DNA of 64,000 nt from SZUA-430 sp965227535. Lineage in GTDB: Bacteria > Pseudomonadota > Alphaproteobacteria > Micropepsales > Micropepsaceae. Shown here piece after piece: positions 16,034 to 25,658 of the stretch; position 1 is the first letter of the stretch, and each line of letters opens with the position of its first letter. Both the position numbers and the translations under genes were made by a program. Under the pieces are notes generated by a model, which saw only the letters and a list, made by a program, of their open reading frames with translations, searched no databases and had not been told where the DNA came from. Location: assembly GCA_965227535.1 (NCBI GenBank), contig OZ245761.1:248001-312000 (forward strand). The letters are read 5' to 3'.

Positions 16034-18073
16034 CTACCAAACCCGCACACGCTCTTCCGGCTTCAGGAACAGCGTGTCCGTCGGCTTCACCGGAAACGCG
16101 TCGTACCAAGCGTCGATGTTTCGCACCGTCAATGCGCGATAGCGTGCGGGCGAGTGCCCATCGTTGATCAAGTTCTGGCGCAACGCCTCCGGCCGCTCGT
16201 AGTCGGCCCAGCTTTGCGCGTAGGCCAGGAAGAACTGCTGATCTCCCGAAAGCCCATCGACGACCGGCGCAGGCTTGCCGCCCAGCGACGCGCGATAGGC
16301 GTCGTAGGCAGCCCCAAGCCCTGCAAGATCCGCGATGTTCTCACCTAGCGTCAGCTTGCCGTTCACGCCCAAATCCGGAAACGGCTTGTAGCCGTCGTAT
16401 TGCTTGGCAAGCGCCACACCGGCGGCCTGAAACTTCTTCATATCCTCGGCCGTCCACCAATTGCGCATCCGCCCGGTGGAGTCGAACAGCGCGCCCTGAT
16501 CGTCAAAGCTGTGGCTGATCTCGTGCCCGATCACCGCGCCGATCGCGCCATAGTTCACCGCCGCCGGCGCCTTCGGATCGAAGTAAGGCGCCTGCAAGAT
16601 CGCCGCCGGGAAGTTCATCGCGTTCAGGATCGGCAGGTTCACCGCATTCACCGTCTGCGGCGTCATCACCCATTCGCTGCGATCCACCGGCGTACCGAGT
16701 AATCCAACGCGATAGCGATACTCGAACGCCTCGGCGCGCTGCACGTTACCGACGGCATCGCCGCGCACGATCTGCAAGTCCGAATAGTCGCGCCACTTAT
16801 CCGGATACGCGATGCCCACCTTGAGAACGGAAAGCTTGCGCTTCGCCTCGGCCTTCGTGGCCGCCGCCATCCACGACAACGCGTCGATGCGCTTCGAGAA
16901 CGCAGCGATCTCGTTCGCCACCATCGTCTGCAGCAACGCCTTCGCTTCCGGCGGAAAATACTTCGCGACATAGAGCTTGCCGACCGCCTCGCCCAACACC
17001 GCGTTCGTCGTGTTCACCGCACGCTTCCAACGCTCGCTCATCTGCGGCGTGCCCGAAAGCGTCTTGCCGTAGAAATGGAAACGCTGCTCGGCGAACGCCT
17101 TCGATAGGAAGCTCGCGTGATGATTGATCGTTTGGAACGTCAGATAGGCCTTCCAATCGTCAACGGACTCGCTGGCGACAAGCTTCGACACGCCGATCAC
17201 CGCCGACGGCTGCCAAACGACGAACTGCTTCTGCCCGCCAAGCGACGCCGCCGAAAAATACGCGTCCCAATCCATCCCCGGCGCCTTCTTGGCGAAGTCC
17301 GCCCGGCCCCAAGGATTGTTCCCCTTCGTCGCGTCGTTCGTATCCACGCGGCTTCCATGCGCCTGCGCGATCTTCGTCTCCAGCGCCAACACCCGCGCCG
17401 CCTTCGCCTGCGCATCGGCAACACCCGCATGCGACAGCTGCGCCGCGACATAAGCCAAGTACGCCGCGCGGGTCTTCGTCATCTCCGCGTCGCTCGAGAG
17501 ATAATAATCGCGGTCGGGCATCCCTAAACCGCCCTGCAGGATGAACGGCACATAGCGCGTCGGATCATCGAACGACGCCGCCACCCAAAGCCCGAAGAGA
17601 TTGTCCGTGTAGAGATCCGTCGCATTCATCACATCGACGTCCGCGCGCAACTGCGCACCGAGATACGTCGCCAATGCCTTGCGATCACCGACCGCCGCGA
17701 TCTTGTCGAACGAAGGCTTCAACGGCGTGACGCCCTTCGCCTCGATCCCCGCCTCATCCATGAATGTCGCGTAGTAGTCGCCGACCTTCTGCGCCTCCGA
17801 CCCCGGCTTCGCCGACTTCGCCGCCGTCTGAATGAGATCGACCGTCCGCTTGTTCGCTTCCTCGGTCAGGATCGCGCCGTGCCCATAGGTGCCGCGGTCC
17901 GCCGGGATAGGATGCGTTTTCACGAACGTGCCGTTCGCATAGCTCCAAAAGTCGGCACCCGGCGCGACCGTCGTATCCATTGCCGACTTGTCGACGCCAG
18001 CGGCATAGGCCGCTGCCAACCCACCGAACACCGTGGCGACGGCCACCATTCGAACCCAATTGATCGTGCGCAT
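16034..18073 (-). CDS. M13 family metallopeptidase (neprilysin/PepO-like), exported
   Basis: A 679-residue zinc endopeptidase. The start at 18073 gives MRTINWVRMVAVATVFGGLAAAYAAG, a good Sec signal peptide; the frame extends 48 residues upstream without homology. The zinc-binding VIGHEISHSFDDQGALFD has the HExxH motif at about residue 515, and ENIADLAG supplies the third ligand. The upstream NAYY-like motif is represented by VNYGAIGAVIG, and the C-terminus ends in VW, like the CxxW end of neprilysins but without the cysteine (RVRVW). It likely degrades short peptides in the periplasm. It is divergently transcribed from metG. Confidence 0.93.
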   Translation of the reverse strand: MRTINWVRMVAVATVFGGLAAAYAAGVDKSAMDTTVAPGADFWSYANGTFVKTHPIPADRGTYGHGAILTEEANKRTVDLIQTAAKSAKPGSEAQKVGDYYATFMDEAGIEAKGVTPLKPSFDKIAAVGDRKALATYLGAQLRADVDVMNATDLYTDNLFGLWVAASFDDPTRYVPFILQGGLGMPDRDYYLSSDAEMTKTRAAYLAYVAAQLSHAGVADAQAKAARVLALETKIAQAHGSRVDTNDATKGNNPWGRADFAKKAPGMDWDAYFSAASLGGQKQFVVWQPSAVIGVSKLVASESVDDWKAYLTFQTINHHASFLSKAFAEQRFHFYGKTLSGTPQMSERWKRAVNTTNAVLGEAVGKLYVAKYFPPEAKALLQTMVANEIAAFSKRIDALSWMAAATKAEAKRKLSVLKVGIAYPDKWRDYSDLQIVRGDAVGNVQRAEAFEYRYRVGLLGTPVDRSEWVMTPQTVNAVNLPILNAMNFPAAILQAPYFDPKAPAAVNYGAIGAVIGHEISHSFDDQGALFDSTGRMRNWWTAEDMKKFQAAGVALAKQYDGYKPFPDLGVNGKLTLGENIADLAGLGAAYDAYRASLGGKPAPVVDGLSGDQQFFLAYAQSWADYERPEALRQNLINDGHSPARYRALTVRNIDAWYDAFPVKPTDTLFLKPEERVRVW

Positions 18074-18246
18074 GAAAAGGTCAGTCCCTTGATTGATCGC
18101 GCCTTCTCGCGCCGGGCGGGCAAGCCTGTCAAAGCACGATTGTGTGCCCAAACGGGCCACCATTGGCCGGGCAGGGGGCTTTCTATATGTTCCCGCTCCC
18201 CTTGGAGCCGGATTCATCTATCTGGCGGGGAAAGCGAGCGACCCCC

Positions 18247-20010
18247 ATGACCACCCAGAAGCGAGTCCTGATCACCAGCGCCCTGCCGTACATCAACGGC
18301 ATCAAGCATCTGGGCAACCTGGCCGGCTCTATGTTGCCGGCCGACGTCTACGCGCGCTTTCAGCGTTCGCGCGGCCGCGAGACGCTCTACATCTGCGCCA
18401 CCGACGAACACGGCACCCCGGCCGAACTCGCTGCGATCGAGGAAAATCTCCCCATCGCGGAATACTGCACGAAATGGTGGGCGATCCAGAAAGAGCTGGG
18501 CGAGGGCTTCGGCCTGTCGTTCGACTATTTCGGCCGCTCGTCCAGCGTCCAGAACCGCGAACTGACCCAGCACTTCGCAAAGGTGCTCTGGGAACGCGGC
18601 CATATCGAAGAACGCACCACGCGCCAAGTCTATTCGAAAGCCGATGGCCGCTTCCTGCCCGACCGCTACGTGATCGGCACCTGCCCGCATTGCGGCTACG
18701 ATCGCGCTCGCGGCGACCAGTGCGAGAACTGCACCCGCGTCCTCGATCCCGCCGATCTGATTCAACCGCGCTCGGCGCTCTCGGGCTCGACCGACATCGA
18801 ACTGCGCGACAGCAAGCATCTCTTCCTGCTGCAGGCGAAATTCTCCGACGAACTGCGCAAATGGATCGGCGAGCGGCACGAATGGTCGCCGTTGGTGTCA
18901 TCCATTGCACTGAAGTGGCTCGACGAAGGCCTGCAAGACCGCGGCATCACGCGCGACCTGGCCTGGGGCGTGCCCGTCAACGCGGAAACCTGGGGCCCAA
19001 ACCCGGACGGCAAACGCCCCGATGTCGAGGGCCTCAAAGGCAAAGTCTTCTACGTCTGGTTCGACGCGCCGATCGAATACATCGGCTCAACGAAGGAATG
19101 GGCCGACAGCGCACCTGCCGGCACCAACTCCCGCGATTGGAAGTCCTGGTGGGTCGGCGACGACGCGCAGAAGAACGTCCGCTACGTCGAATTCATGGGC
19201 AAAGACAACGTGCCGTTCCACACCGTCGGCTTCCCGGTGACGATCTTAGGCTCCGGCGAGAAGTGGAAACTCGTCGACCAAATCAAAGGCTTCAACTGGC
19301 TCAACTACTACGGCGGGAAATTCTCGACGAGCCAGAAGCGCGGCATCTTCATGGACGCGGCGCTGGAGATCCTGCCGCCGGACTTTTGGCGTTGGTACCT
19401 GACGGCAAACGCGCCGGAGAGCGCCGACTCCTCGTTCACCTGGCAGCATTTCGCCGACACGGTGAACAAAGATCTCGCCGACGTGCTGGGGAACTTCATC
19501 AACCGCACGCTGAAATTCACCGAAGGCAAATTCGGCGCGCAGGTGCCCGAAGGCGGCAAGCCAGGCCCCAAGGAAACGAAACTCACCGAAGAGCTCGAGC
19601 GCCGCTTCGGCATCTACACGGTCTTCCTCGAAGAGATTCAGCTGCGCAAAGCCGCGCAAGAACTCCGCGCGATCTGGGTCTTGGGCAACGAGTACCTGGC
19701 CGACGCCGCGCCGTGGACGACGATCCGCACCGACAAGGACGCGGCCGCCGTCAGCGTTCGTACGGCGATCAACCTGATCCGCCTGTTCGCCATCCTGTCC
19801 GCGCCGGTGATCCCGTTCGCCTCCGACGCCATGGCGAAAGCGCTGGGTCTCGACATCAAGACGCTGCATTGGCCAAAGGGCAAAATCGCCGACGAGATCG
19901 CGGTCCTAAAACCCGGCCACACCTTCACGATCCCACCGGTGCTCTTCGCCAAGATCGCACCGGAGCAGATCGCGGCGTGGGAAGAACGCTTCGGTGGCGC
20001 GAGTCCGTGA
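18247..20010 (+). CDS. metG: Methionyl-tRNA synthetase
   Basis: A 587-residue class I synthetase that charges tRNA-Met. The start at 18247 places TQKRVLITSALPYINGIKHLGN at the N-terminus with the HIGH-type motif as HLGN (21-24). A four-cysteine zinc knuckle (C146, C149, C159, C162) marks the MetG1 lineage of E. coli and archaea, not the common alphaproteobacterial type. The KMSKS loop is KFSTS (358-362), lacking the second lysine. There is no C-terminal tRNA-binding domain. Its stop overlaps the GTG start of a GNAT gene. Nothing else in the window could replace it. Confidence 0.94.
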   Translation: MTTQKRVLITSALPYINGIKHLGNLAGSMLPADVYARFQRSRGRETLYICATDEHGTPAELAAIEENLPIAEYCTKWWAIQKELGEGFGLSFDYFGRSSSVQNRELTQHFAKVLWERGHIEERTTRQVYSKADGRFLPDRYVIGTCPHCGYDRARGDQCENCTRVLDPADLIQPRSALSGSTDIELRDSKHLFLLQAKFSDELRKWIGERHEWSPLVSSIALKWLDEGLQDRGITRDLAWGVPVNAETWGPNPDGKRPDVEGLKGKVFYVWFDAPIEYIGSTKEWADSAPAGTNSRDWKSWWVGDDAQKNVRYVEFMGKDNVPFHTVGFPVTILGSGEKWKLVDQIKGFNWLNYYGGKFSTSQKRGIFMDAALEILPPDFWRWYLTANAPESADSSFTWQHFADTVNKDLADVLGNFINRTLKFTEGKFGAQVPEGGKPGPKETKLTEELERRFGIYTVFLEEIQLRKAAQELRAIWVLGNEYLADAAPWTTIRTDKDAAAVSVRTAINLIRLFAILSAPVIPFASDAMAKALGLDIKTLHWPKGKIADEIAVLKPGHTFTIPPVLFAKIAPEQIAAWEERFGGASP

Positions 20011-20510
20011 GCGGAACTTCAGTTCGCCTGTTAACGCCGGCGGACGCGATCGAAGTACGCCGATTGCGTCTCGAAGGTTTGCGCCTCACGCCGGAAGCGT
20101 TCGGAAGCGCGTGGGAAGAAGAAGCACCACATCCACTCGCCTGGTGGAAGGCGCGCTTAGAGGGTCCCGCACGATGGTTCGGTGCCGAGATCGGCAACGA
20201 GTTGGCAGGTCTGACTGTTGTGTCCCTCAATCTCCGGATGAAACACGCGCACTGCGCCGACATCGGCGCCGTCTATGTCGGTGAAAATTTTCGCCGCCGG
20301 GGAGTCGCGTTTGCACTCATGCAATCAGCGATGGGGTACCTCGCCACGGCAAAAGTGCGAAACGCAACCCTGACCGTGAGTGCCGACAACACCGCCGCGC
20401 AAAAGTTGTATGCGCAGTTCGGCTTCAGCGTGTGCGGACAACTTCAACGTGAGTTAAACGTCGATGGTAGCTTCATCGACGAACTGATTATGCATACACA
20501 GTTTTTTTGA
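20007..20510 (+). CDS. GNAT family N-acetyltransferase
   Basis: A 167-residue acetyl-CoA-dependent transferase. It starts at GTG 20007, overlapping the metG stop by 4 nt (GTGA), so the two are co-translated. Motif A is ADIGAVYVGENFRRRGVAFALM, with the R-R-x-G-x-A acetyl-CoA pyrophosphate loop, and the C-terminal NTAAQKLYAQFGFSVCG is motif B. The N-terminus VRLLTPADAIEVRRLRLEGL is typical of small-molecule or RimI-like GNATs. The acceptor substrate is unknown. A T-rich stretch follows the stop but without a convincing stem. Confidence 0.87.
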   Translation: MSGTSVRLLTPADAIEVRRLRLEGLRLTPEAFGSAWEEEAPHPLAWWKARLEGPARWFGAEIGNELAGLTVVSLNLRMKHAHCADIGAVYVGENFRRRGVAFALMQSAMGYLATAKVRNATLTVSADNTAAQKLYAQFGFSVCGQLQRELNVDGSFIDELIMHTQFF

Positions 20511-20533
20511 TTTTTATCCGTTTGGATGATTGC

Positions 20534-20564
20534 AACCTGACTCGATTTGTTTCAGGTTTGAAAC
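20534..20564 (+). promoter_or_regulatory. Overlapping palindromes upstream of L,D-transpeptidase 1 (possible operator)
   Basis: Two inverted repeats overlap here: AACCTGA (20534-20540) with TCAGGTT (20552-20558), and GTTTCA (20549-20554) with TGAAAC (20559-20564) separated by GGTT. They lie about 60-90 nt before the start of the downstream transpeptidase gene and after the GNAT stop. They could be a repressor operator or an RNA hairpin. No binding protein can be assigned. Confidence 0.35.
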
Positions 20565-20625
20565 ATGGAAGGGGTCGGGCTGATGGGGATCAGAACCGAC
20601 GCGGGGAAGCAGTGTTGGGTGCTTC

Positions 20626-21792
20626 ATGCCGCGTTTCAAAGCGCTTTCCGCTTTGGCCCTGTTGGGCGTTCTGATCTCCGCTGGGACAGTAGGTAGCCAG
20701 GATCCGTTGCGGGCTCGTGCAGAGGCTGAATCTGCAGAGTCCGCGCTTCCGATCTCCGCCCCCGATCCGTCGGATCCATCATTCAATCCGTATGTCGCGG
20801 CCGATGGCGTAGCCGTTCACGCGCCGCGATCGATTACGCCCCACCTCGCCGACGCGACGCCAATCGTTGGGAACGAACCGCCGCCGCCGCCCGTCGTAGA
20901 GCCGCCGGCGCCGCAACCGCAAGCATCCATTCCGCTAAGCGACGCGCACACGGCGCAGCTCGCGGCGGAGTCACTCGCACTCGCGCTCAAGACCGACACC
21001 GCGCAACCGTCCAACAAGATCGCGACGCCGACGTCGGAGATGGCGATCGCGCCCGCCGCGCATGCGGTGAGAACGTTCTTGCCGGAACATCTGGTGACGT
21101 CGGACCTGACGGCGCCAGTCGAAACGACACCGTTCGCTGTCGCGCAGCGCCGCTTGTTCGCGACGGTGCCGGAAGAGATCCAGCCCTACTTCGACCTGTT
21201 CATGTATGTCAGCAAATCGAACCGCGGCCCCCTCGCGCAACACATGTACGTCTTCCAGCGCGACGCCGACGGCCGGATCATTCCCTACGCGGAGTGGCCG
21301 GTCTCGACCGGCCGCGAGAAGGTCGAGATGCATCACGACCGCAAGGTTCGCAGCATCACGCCCGAAGGCATCTTCGCCTTGAACCCGAAGCGATTTCACG
21401 CCCGCTACTGGTCGACGTCGTACGACGGCGCGCCGATGCACTACGCGATGTTCTACGACTTGATGAACAACGGCCGGCAGTCGGGCCTGGCCATCCACGC
21501 CGCCATCGGCGCCGACAAGGTTCGCAAGCTCGGCCGCCGTGACTCGGCCGGGTGCGTCCGGTTGTCGCCGAAGAACGCCAAGGAACTTTTCTACAAGGTG
21601 AAGAACACCACCCAAGGCCGGGTGCCGGTGCTCGCCCTCAACGACCGCGGTTCGACCGACCGGTGGGGCAGGGTGCAGCACGACGAAAACGGCACGATGC
21701 TGCTGCAGGATGGTTACCGCGCCCTGGTTTTCGTCGAGAACTACGACGGCCGGGACGACCTCCTGAACCCGGTTGTCGCCTACACGAACTAG
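20626..21792 (+). CDS. L,D-transpeptidase (YkuD domain) with Pro-rich linker
   Basis: A 388-residue protein. An N-terminal signal anchor (KALSALALLGVLISAGTVG) precedes a long low-complexity, proline-rich region up to about residue 170. The YkuD catalytic domain follows, with H291 in LAIHAAIG and nucleophile C310 in RRDSAGCVRLSPKNA. The enzyme would form 3-3 peptidoglycan cross-links or attach proteins to stem peptides in the periplasm. Compared with its neighbour, the HG and SHGC positions read HA and SAGC, but the SxGCxR core is kept. A second YkuD protein follows 132 nt downstream on the same strand. Confidence 0.88.
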   Translation: MPRFKALSALALLGVLISAGTVGSQDPLRARAEAESAESALPISAPDPSDPSFNPYVAADGVAVHAPRSITPHLADATPIVGNEPPPPPVVEPPAPQPQASIPLSDAHTAQLAAESLALALKTDTAQPSNKIATPTSEMAIAPAAHAVRTFLPEHLVTSDLTAPVETTPFAVAQRRLFATVPEEIQPYFDLFMYVSKSNRGPLAQHMYVFQRDADGRIIPYAEWPVSTGREKVEMHHDRKVRSITPEGIFALNPKRFHARYWSTSYDGAPMHYAMFYDLMNNGRQSGLAIHAAIGADKVRKLGRRDSAGCVRLSPKNAKELFYKVKNTTQGRVPVLALNDRGSTDRWGRVQHDENGTMLLQDGYRALVFVENYDGRDDLLNPVVAYTN

Positions 21793-21924
21793 CAGGCGTA
21801 TCGAGGTGAAACCGGGCGTTGCAAAAAGGCTGCAACCAGCGAGGGTTAAGCAGCGTTCTTACTACGCCATATTGAGCATTTCGCTGCTAACACTAAACTG
21901 CTTACCGGGGATTTGGGGATCGGC

Positions 21925-22968
21925 ATGGCATCTTGGCTCAAACGCTTGAGCGTTGCCTTCGTTGTGGCCGGGGCTGCGGGCGCTACGTTCGTGGCGCTTC
22001 ACGGCAAGGACGCCGCGCGTCTCAGTGCCGACGCGGCCAAAATTCGCCCAGCGTTCAACGAATTCGTCGACCAGGGCCAAATCGCACTCCGTGAGCTCAT
22101 CGACTCAGCCGAAAAGCGTCAGGCCGCCGCCGAGCATGTGACGCAGCGTGCAAAGTTGCCCTTCATCGTGATCGAGCCGCGAGACTTTGCGGCGCCGACG
22201 ATCCGCCTCCCGTCGCTCCAGACGAAACCGTCGGCGCAACTCGCGCAGGCAACGCCCGCGCCCCAGCAGCCGGCAGAGCTAAGGCTCAGCGCCGGCAACA
22301 GCGGTCTCGACCTTAACCCGGTTGAAGCGCGCATCCGCGCGCGCGTGCCGGCCGAGGTCGCGCAGTACTTCGATTTGTTCCTTTACGTCAGCAAGGCGAC
22401 GCCCGATCGCGGTGAATGGGCGCAACGCATGTTCGTCCTCGCCAAGCAGCAAGACCAAACCTATGGGCTTATGCACCACTGGAAAGTGTCGACCGGCCGC
22501 GAAGAAGCAATGCCTTCGCCGTCTGGCAAAATGCTTGGCACTGAAACGCCGCCCGGCATGTTCAAGCTCGATCGCGGCCGTTCATACGCGGACTACACGT
22601 CGCGTCAGTGGCAATCGCCGATGCCGTTCGTGATGTTCTTCGACTGGCGCATCGATGGCCGTCCGTCGGGACTAGCGATTCACGGCACCGACGCTGAGGG
22701 CGAGAAAGAACTCGGCACGCGCGCCTCACACGGCTGCATTCGTCTCGCGACGGAGAACGCCAAGACGCTGTTTTACTTGGTCCGCGACAACTACCGCGGC
22801 AAAGTCCCGGTGTTCCAGATCAACCAGGAAACTGGAACGATGAGCACGACCGGCGCGCTCGTCCGCGACGAGAATGGCCGCGTGAAGACGACCAACGGCT
22901 ACAAAGTCCTAGTGTTCATCGAAGATTACGGCGGCCCGTCAGCCGACACGGTCGCCGCGCTCTACTGA
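21925..22968 (+). CDS. L,D-transpeptidase (YkuD domain)
   Basis: A 347-residue paralogue of the preceding protein. The ATG at 21925 follows a GGGGAT ribosome-binding site and gives a signal anchor (SVAFVVAGAAGATFVALHG). The catalytic domain has LAIHGTDAEGEKELGTRASHGCIRL with nucleophile C271, matching the full HG...SHGC consensus. Both paralogues share a QYFDLFLYVSKA-like segment before the domain and a C-terminal VFIEDYGG/VFVENYDG segment, so this extended architecture defines them as one subfamily. Its stop overlaps the convergent rlmB gene by 7 nt. Confidence 0.9.
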   Translation: MASWLKRLSVAFVVAGAAGATFVALHGKDAARLSADAAKIRPAFNEFVDQGQIALRELIDSAEKRQAAAEHVTQRAKLPFIVIEPRDFAAPTIRLPSLQTKPSAQLAQATPAPQQPAELRLSAGNSGLDLNPVEARIRARVPAEVAQYFDLFLYVSKATPDRGEWAQRMFVLAKQQDQTYGLMHHWKVSTGREEAMPSPSGKMLGTETPPGMFKLDRGRSYADYTSRQWQSPMPFVMFFDWRIDGRPSGLAIHGTDAEGEKELGTRASHGCIRLATENAKTLFYLVRDNYRGKVPVFQINQETGTMSTTGALVRDENGRVKTTNGYKVLVFIEDYGGPSADTVAALY

Positions 22969-23735
22969 CGCAGCGCCACCGCGCAAGCATAGAGCCCAAT
23001 AGCCGCTGCATTCGACACGTTAAGGCTGCCCAGTTTGGGGCCGGTAGGCAGGCGAACCTCGACGTCGCACTTCTCGCGCGTCAACCGCCGCAAGCCCTCG
23101 CCCTCGGCACCTAGAACCAGAACGACGTCGCGGCTCAGATCCATCGTCTCCAGCGACTGCGCCGCCTCTTCCGCGAACGCCAAGCGCAAGAACCCCAGCT
23201 CACCCAACTCGTCCAACGTCCGCGCAATATTGACCACCCGAACGATCGGCACGACCTCGAGTGCACCGCTCGCCGCCTTTGCCAGAACGCCGCCGGCGGG
23301 CGGCGTCCCGCGTTCGTGCACGATCACGCCGCAAGCCCCAAACGCCGCCGCTGAGCGCAGGATTGCGCCAAGATTGTGCGGATCGGTCACCTGATCGAGA
23401 AGCACCATGCGCCGCGGCTCGGGCATGCCTTCCATGGCGTCGTGGATGTCGAGTTCCTCAAGGGCATCCGTCATCAGTGCCACCCCTTGATGAACGGCCT
23501 CGCGGGGCAGGGCACGATCGATCCCGTCATTATCGACCGTATCGACCGGAATCTTGGCCTTCGCCGCCAGCGCCTGGAACAAGGGGTCCGCGCCTGCCGA
23601 AACCAGCAGCTTCCGGCTCCGCCGGGCTGGGTTGGCCAGCGCCGCCTTCACGGCGTGAATTCCCCACAGCCAAAGGCCGTCGGAGCCCCTTTTCTGGTCA
23701 TGGGGGCCTTGCCCCCGGTGTCGTCCACGCCTCAT
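22962..23735 (-). CDS. rlmB: 23S rRNA (guanosine-2'-O-)-methyltransferase RlmB-like (SpoU family)
   Basis: A 257-residue SPOUT methyltransferase that would methylate the 2'-O of a guanosine in 23S rRNA using SAM. The N-terminal substrate-binding domain starts at LWLWGIHAVKAAL after a basic tail. Motif 1 is LDQVTDPHNLGAILRSAAAFG, motif 2 LVLGAEGEGLRRLTR and motif 3 GSLNVSNAAAIGLYA, which together form the knotted SAM site. RlmB (G2251) is the most likely identity, though TrmH-type or other SpoU paralogues are possible. It overlaps the convergent transpeptidase gene and is divergent to the tRNA-Tyr promoter. Confidence 0.88.
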   Translation of the reverse strand: MRRGRHRGQGPHDQKRGSDGLWLWGIHAVKAALANPARRSRKLLVSAGADPLFQALAAKAKIPVDTVDNDGIDRALPREAVHQGVALMTDALEELDIHDAMEGMPEPRRMVLLDQVTDPHNLGAILRSAAAFGACGVIVHERGTPPAGGVLAKAASGALEVVPIVRVVNIARTLDELGELGFLRLAFAEEAAQSLETMDLSRDVVLVLGAEGEGLRRLTREKCDVEVRLPTGPKLGSLNVSNAAAIGLYACAVALRQ

Positions 23736-23779
23736 GTCGCAACCATCGTTTTTCTCAGGGGAGGACCTAGCCTAAGCTG

Positions 23780-23808
23780 TTGACAAATCCCATTTGTTTT
23801 AGCCATAA
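23780..23808 (+). promoter_or_regulatory. Candidate sigma-70 promoter for tRNA-Tyr/tRNA-Gly/tuf
   Basis: A perfect -35 box TTGACA (23780-23785) is followed after 17 nt by CCATAA (23803-23808), a weak but plausible -10 box. Transcription would start near 23815, about 100 nt before tRNA-Tyr. It lies in the only sizeable intergenic space upstream of the tRNA-tuf genes and just after the divergent rlmB start, so a promoter for that strong operon is expected here. Confidence 0.5.
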
Positions 23809-23917
23809 GCCCCGTTCCCGTGCTCTGACGGTTGTGGGCACACGCAGACCCGATCCCAAAAGATAGGACAAAATTCACAAACCGGCTGGAGCGAGCGAGC
23901 CGACGCATGCCCATTTT

Positions 23918-24003
23918 GGGGGAGTGTCCCGAGTGGCAAAGGGGGCGGATTGTAAATCCGCTGGCTTACGCCTTCGTAGGTTCGAGTCCTACCTCCCCCA
24001 CCA
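23918..24003 (+). tRNA. tRNA-Tyr (GTA)
   Basis: A class II tRNA with acceptor stem GGGGGAG (23918-23924) pairing with CTCCCCC (23993-23999), an encoded CCA (24001-24003), anticodon stem-loop GCGGA-TTGTAAA-TCCGC with anticodon GTA, a long variable arm and the T-arm TAGGTTCGAGTCCTA. Tyr-Gly-tuf-Trp-secE is the conserved alphaproteobacterial order. Confidence 0.97.
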
Positions 24004-24113
24004 TCCTTTGCCCGCCGTTTCGGCGGCAGGGACGGAGGGCAAGAGCGGTCGCTCGGCAAGCCGAAGCACGGTGCAGAAAACGGAATTGAGGCCCGCAAGG
24101 GCGAAGGAGATAG

Positions 24114-24187
24114 GCGGGTGTAGCTCAATGGTAGAGCAGAAGCCTTCCAAGCTTACGACGAGGGTTCGATTCCCTTCACCCGCTCCA
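24114..24187 (+). tRNA. tRNA-Gly (TCC)
   Basis: Acceptor stem GCGGGTG (24114-24120) pairs with CACCCGC (24177-24183); discriminator T and an encoded CCA follow. The D-arm is TAGCTCAATGGTAGAGCA, and the anticodon loop CTTCCAA has anticodon TCC. The T-arm contains GGTTCGATTCC. It lies 110 nt after tRNA-Tyr and 127 nt before tuf, probably in one transcript. Confidence 0.97.
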
Positions 24188-24269
24188 ACCTTCGCCACAG
24201 GCTTCGGTTGGCAAGCCATAAACGAATAGACGGCGAAGGTTGCCCTCCGAAGCTTTAGCGAAGGAGGGC
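24188..24269 (+). repeat. Nested stem-loops between tRNA-Gly and tuf
   Basis: ACCTTCGCC (24188-24196) pairs with GGCGAAGGT (24232-24240) and encloses GGCTT/AAGCC (24200-24204 with 24213-24217). A second hairpin pairs GCCCTCC (24242-24248) with GGAGGGC (24263-24269). The structures would separate the tRNA from the tuf message. They may guide tRNA 3' processing or be an inserted palindromic repeat. Confidence 0.5.
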
Positions 24270-24314
24270 GAAGTTGAACAGAGACACAAGGACAAGAATT
24301 CAAGGAACTGACGT

Positions 24315-25505
<1,191 letters not shown>

Positions 25506-25519
25506 GGACCAGGTCGAAT

Positions 25520-25595
25520 AGGGGTGTAGCTCAGCTGGTAGAGCATCGGTCTCCAAAACCGAGGGTCGTGGGTTCGAGTCCCTCCGCCCCTGCCA
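25520..25595 (+). tRNA. tRNA-Trp (CCA)
   Basis: Acceptor AGGGGTG (25520-25526) pairs with CGCCCCT (25585-25591), with discriminator G and encoded CCA to 25595. The D-arm is TAGCTCAGCTGGTAGAGCA and the anticodon stem-loop TCGGT-CTCCAAA-ACCGA carries anticodon CCA. It lies 14 nt after tuf and before secE, the usual bacterial tRNA-Trp-secE-nusG order. Confidence 0.97.
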
Positions 25596-25658
25596 CGACG
25601 TGAAGAAGCCGAGACGTGAAGAAGCAGAGACGAACGCGGAAGAAAGCGACGAAGGCGA

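Noticed and set aside
21818..21836. GTTGCA/TGCAAC inverted repeat between the two L,D-transpeptidases as a terminator
   Set aside because: Only 6 bp and no T-run follows; could equally be chance.
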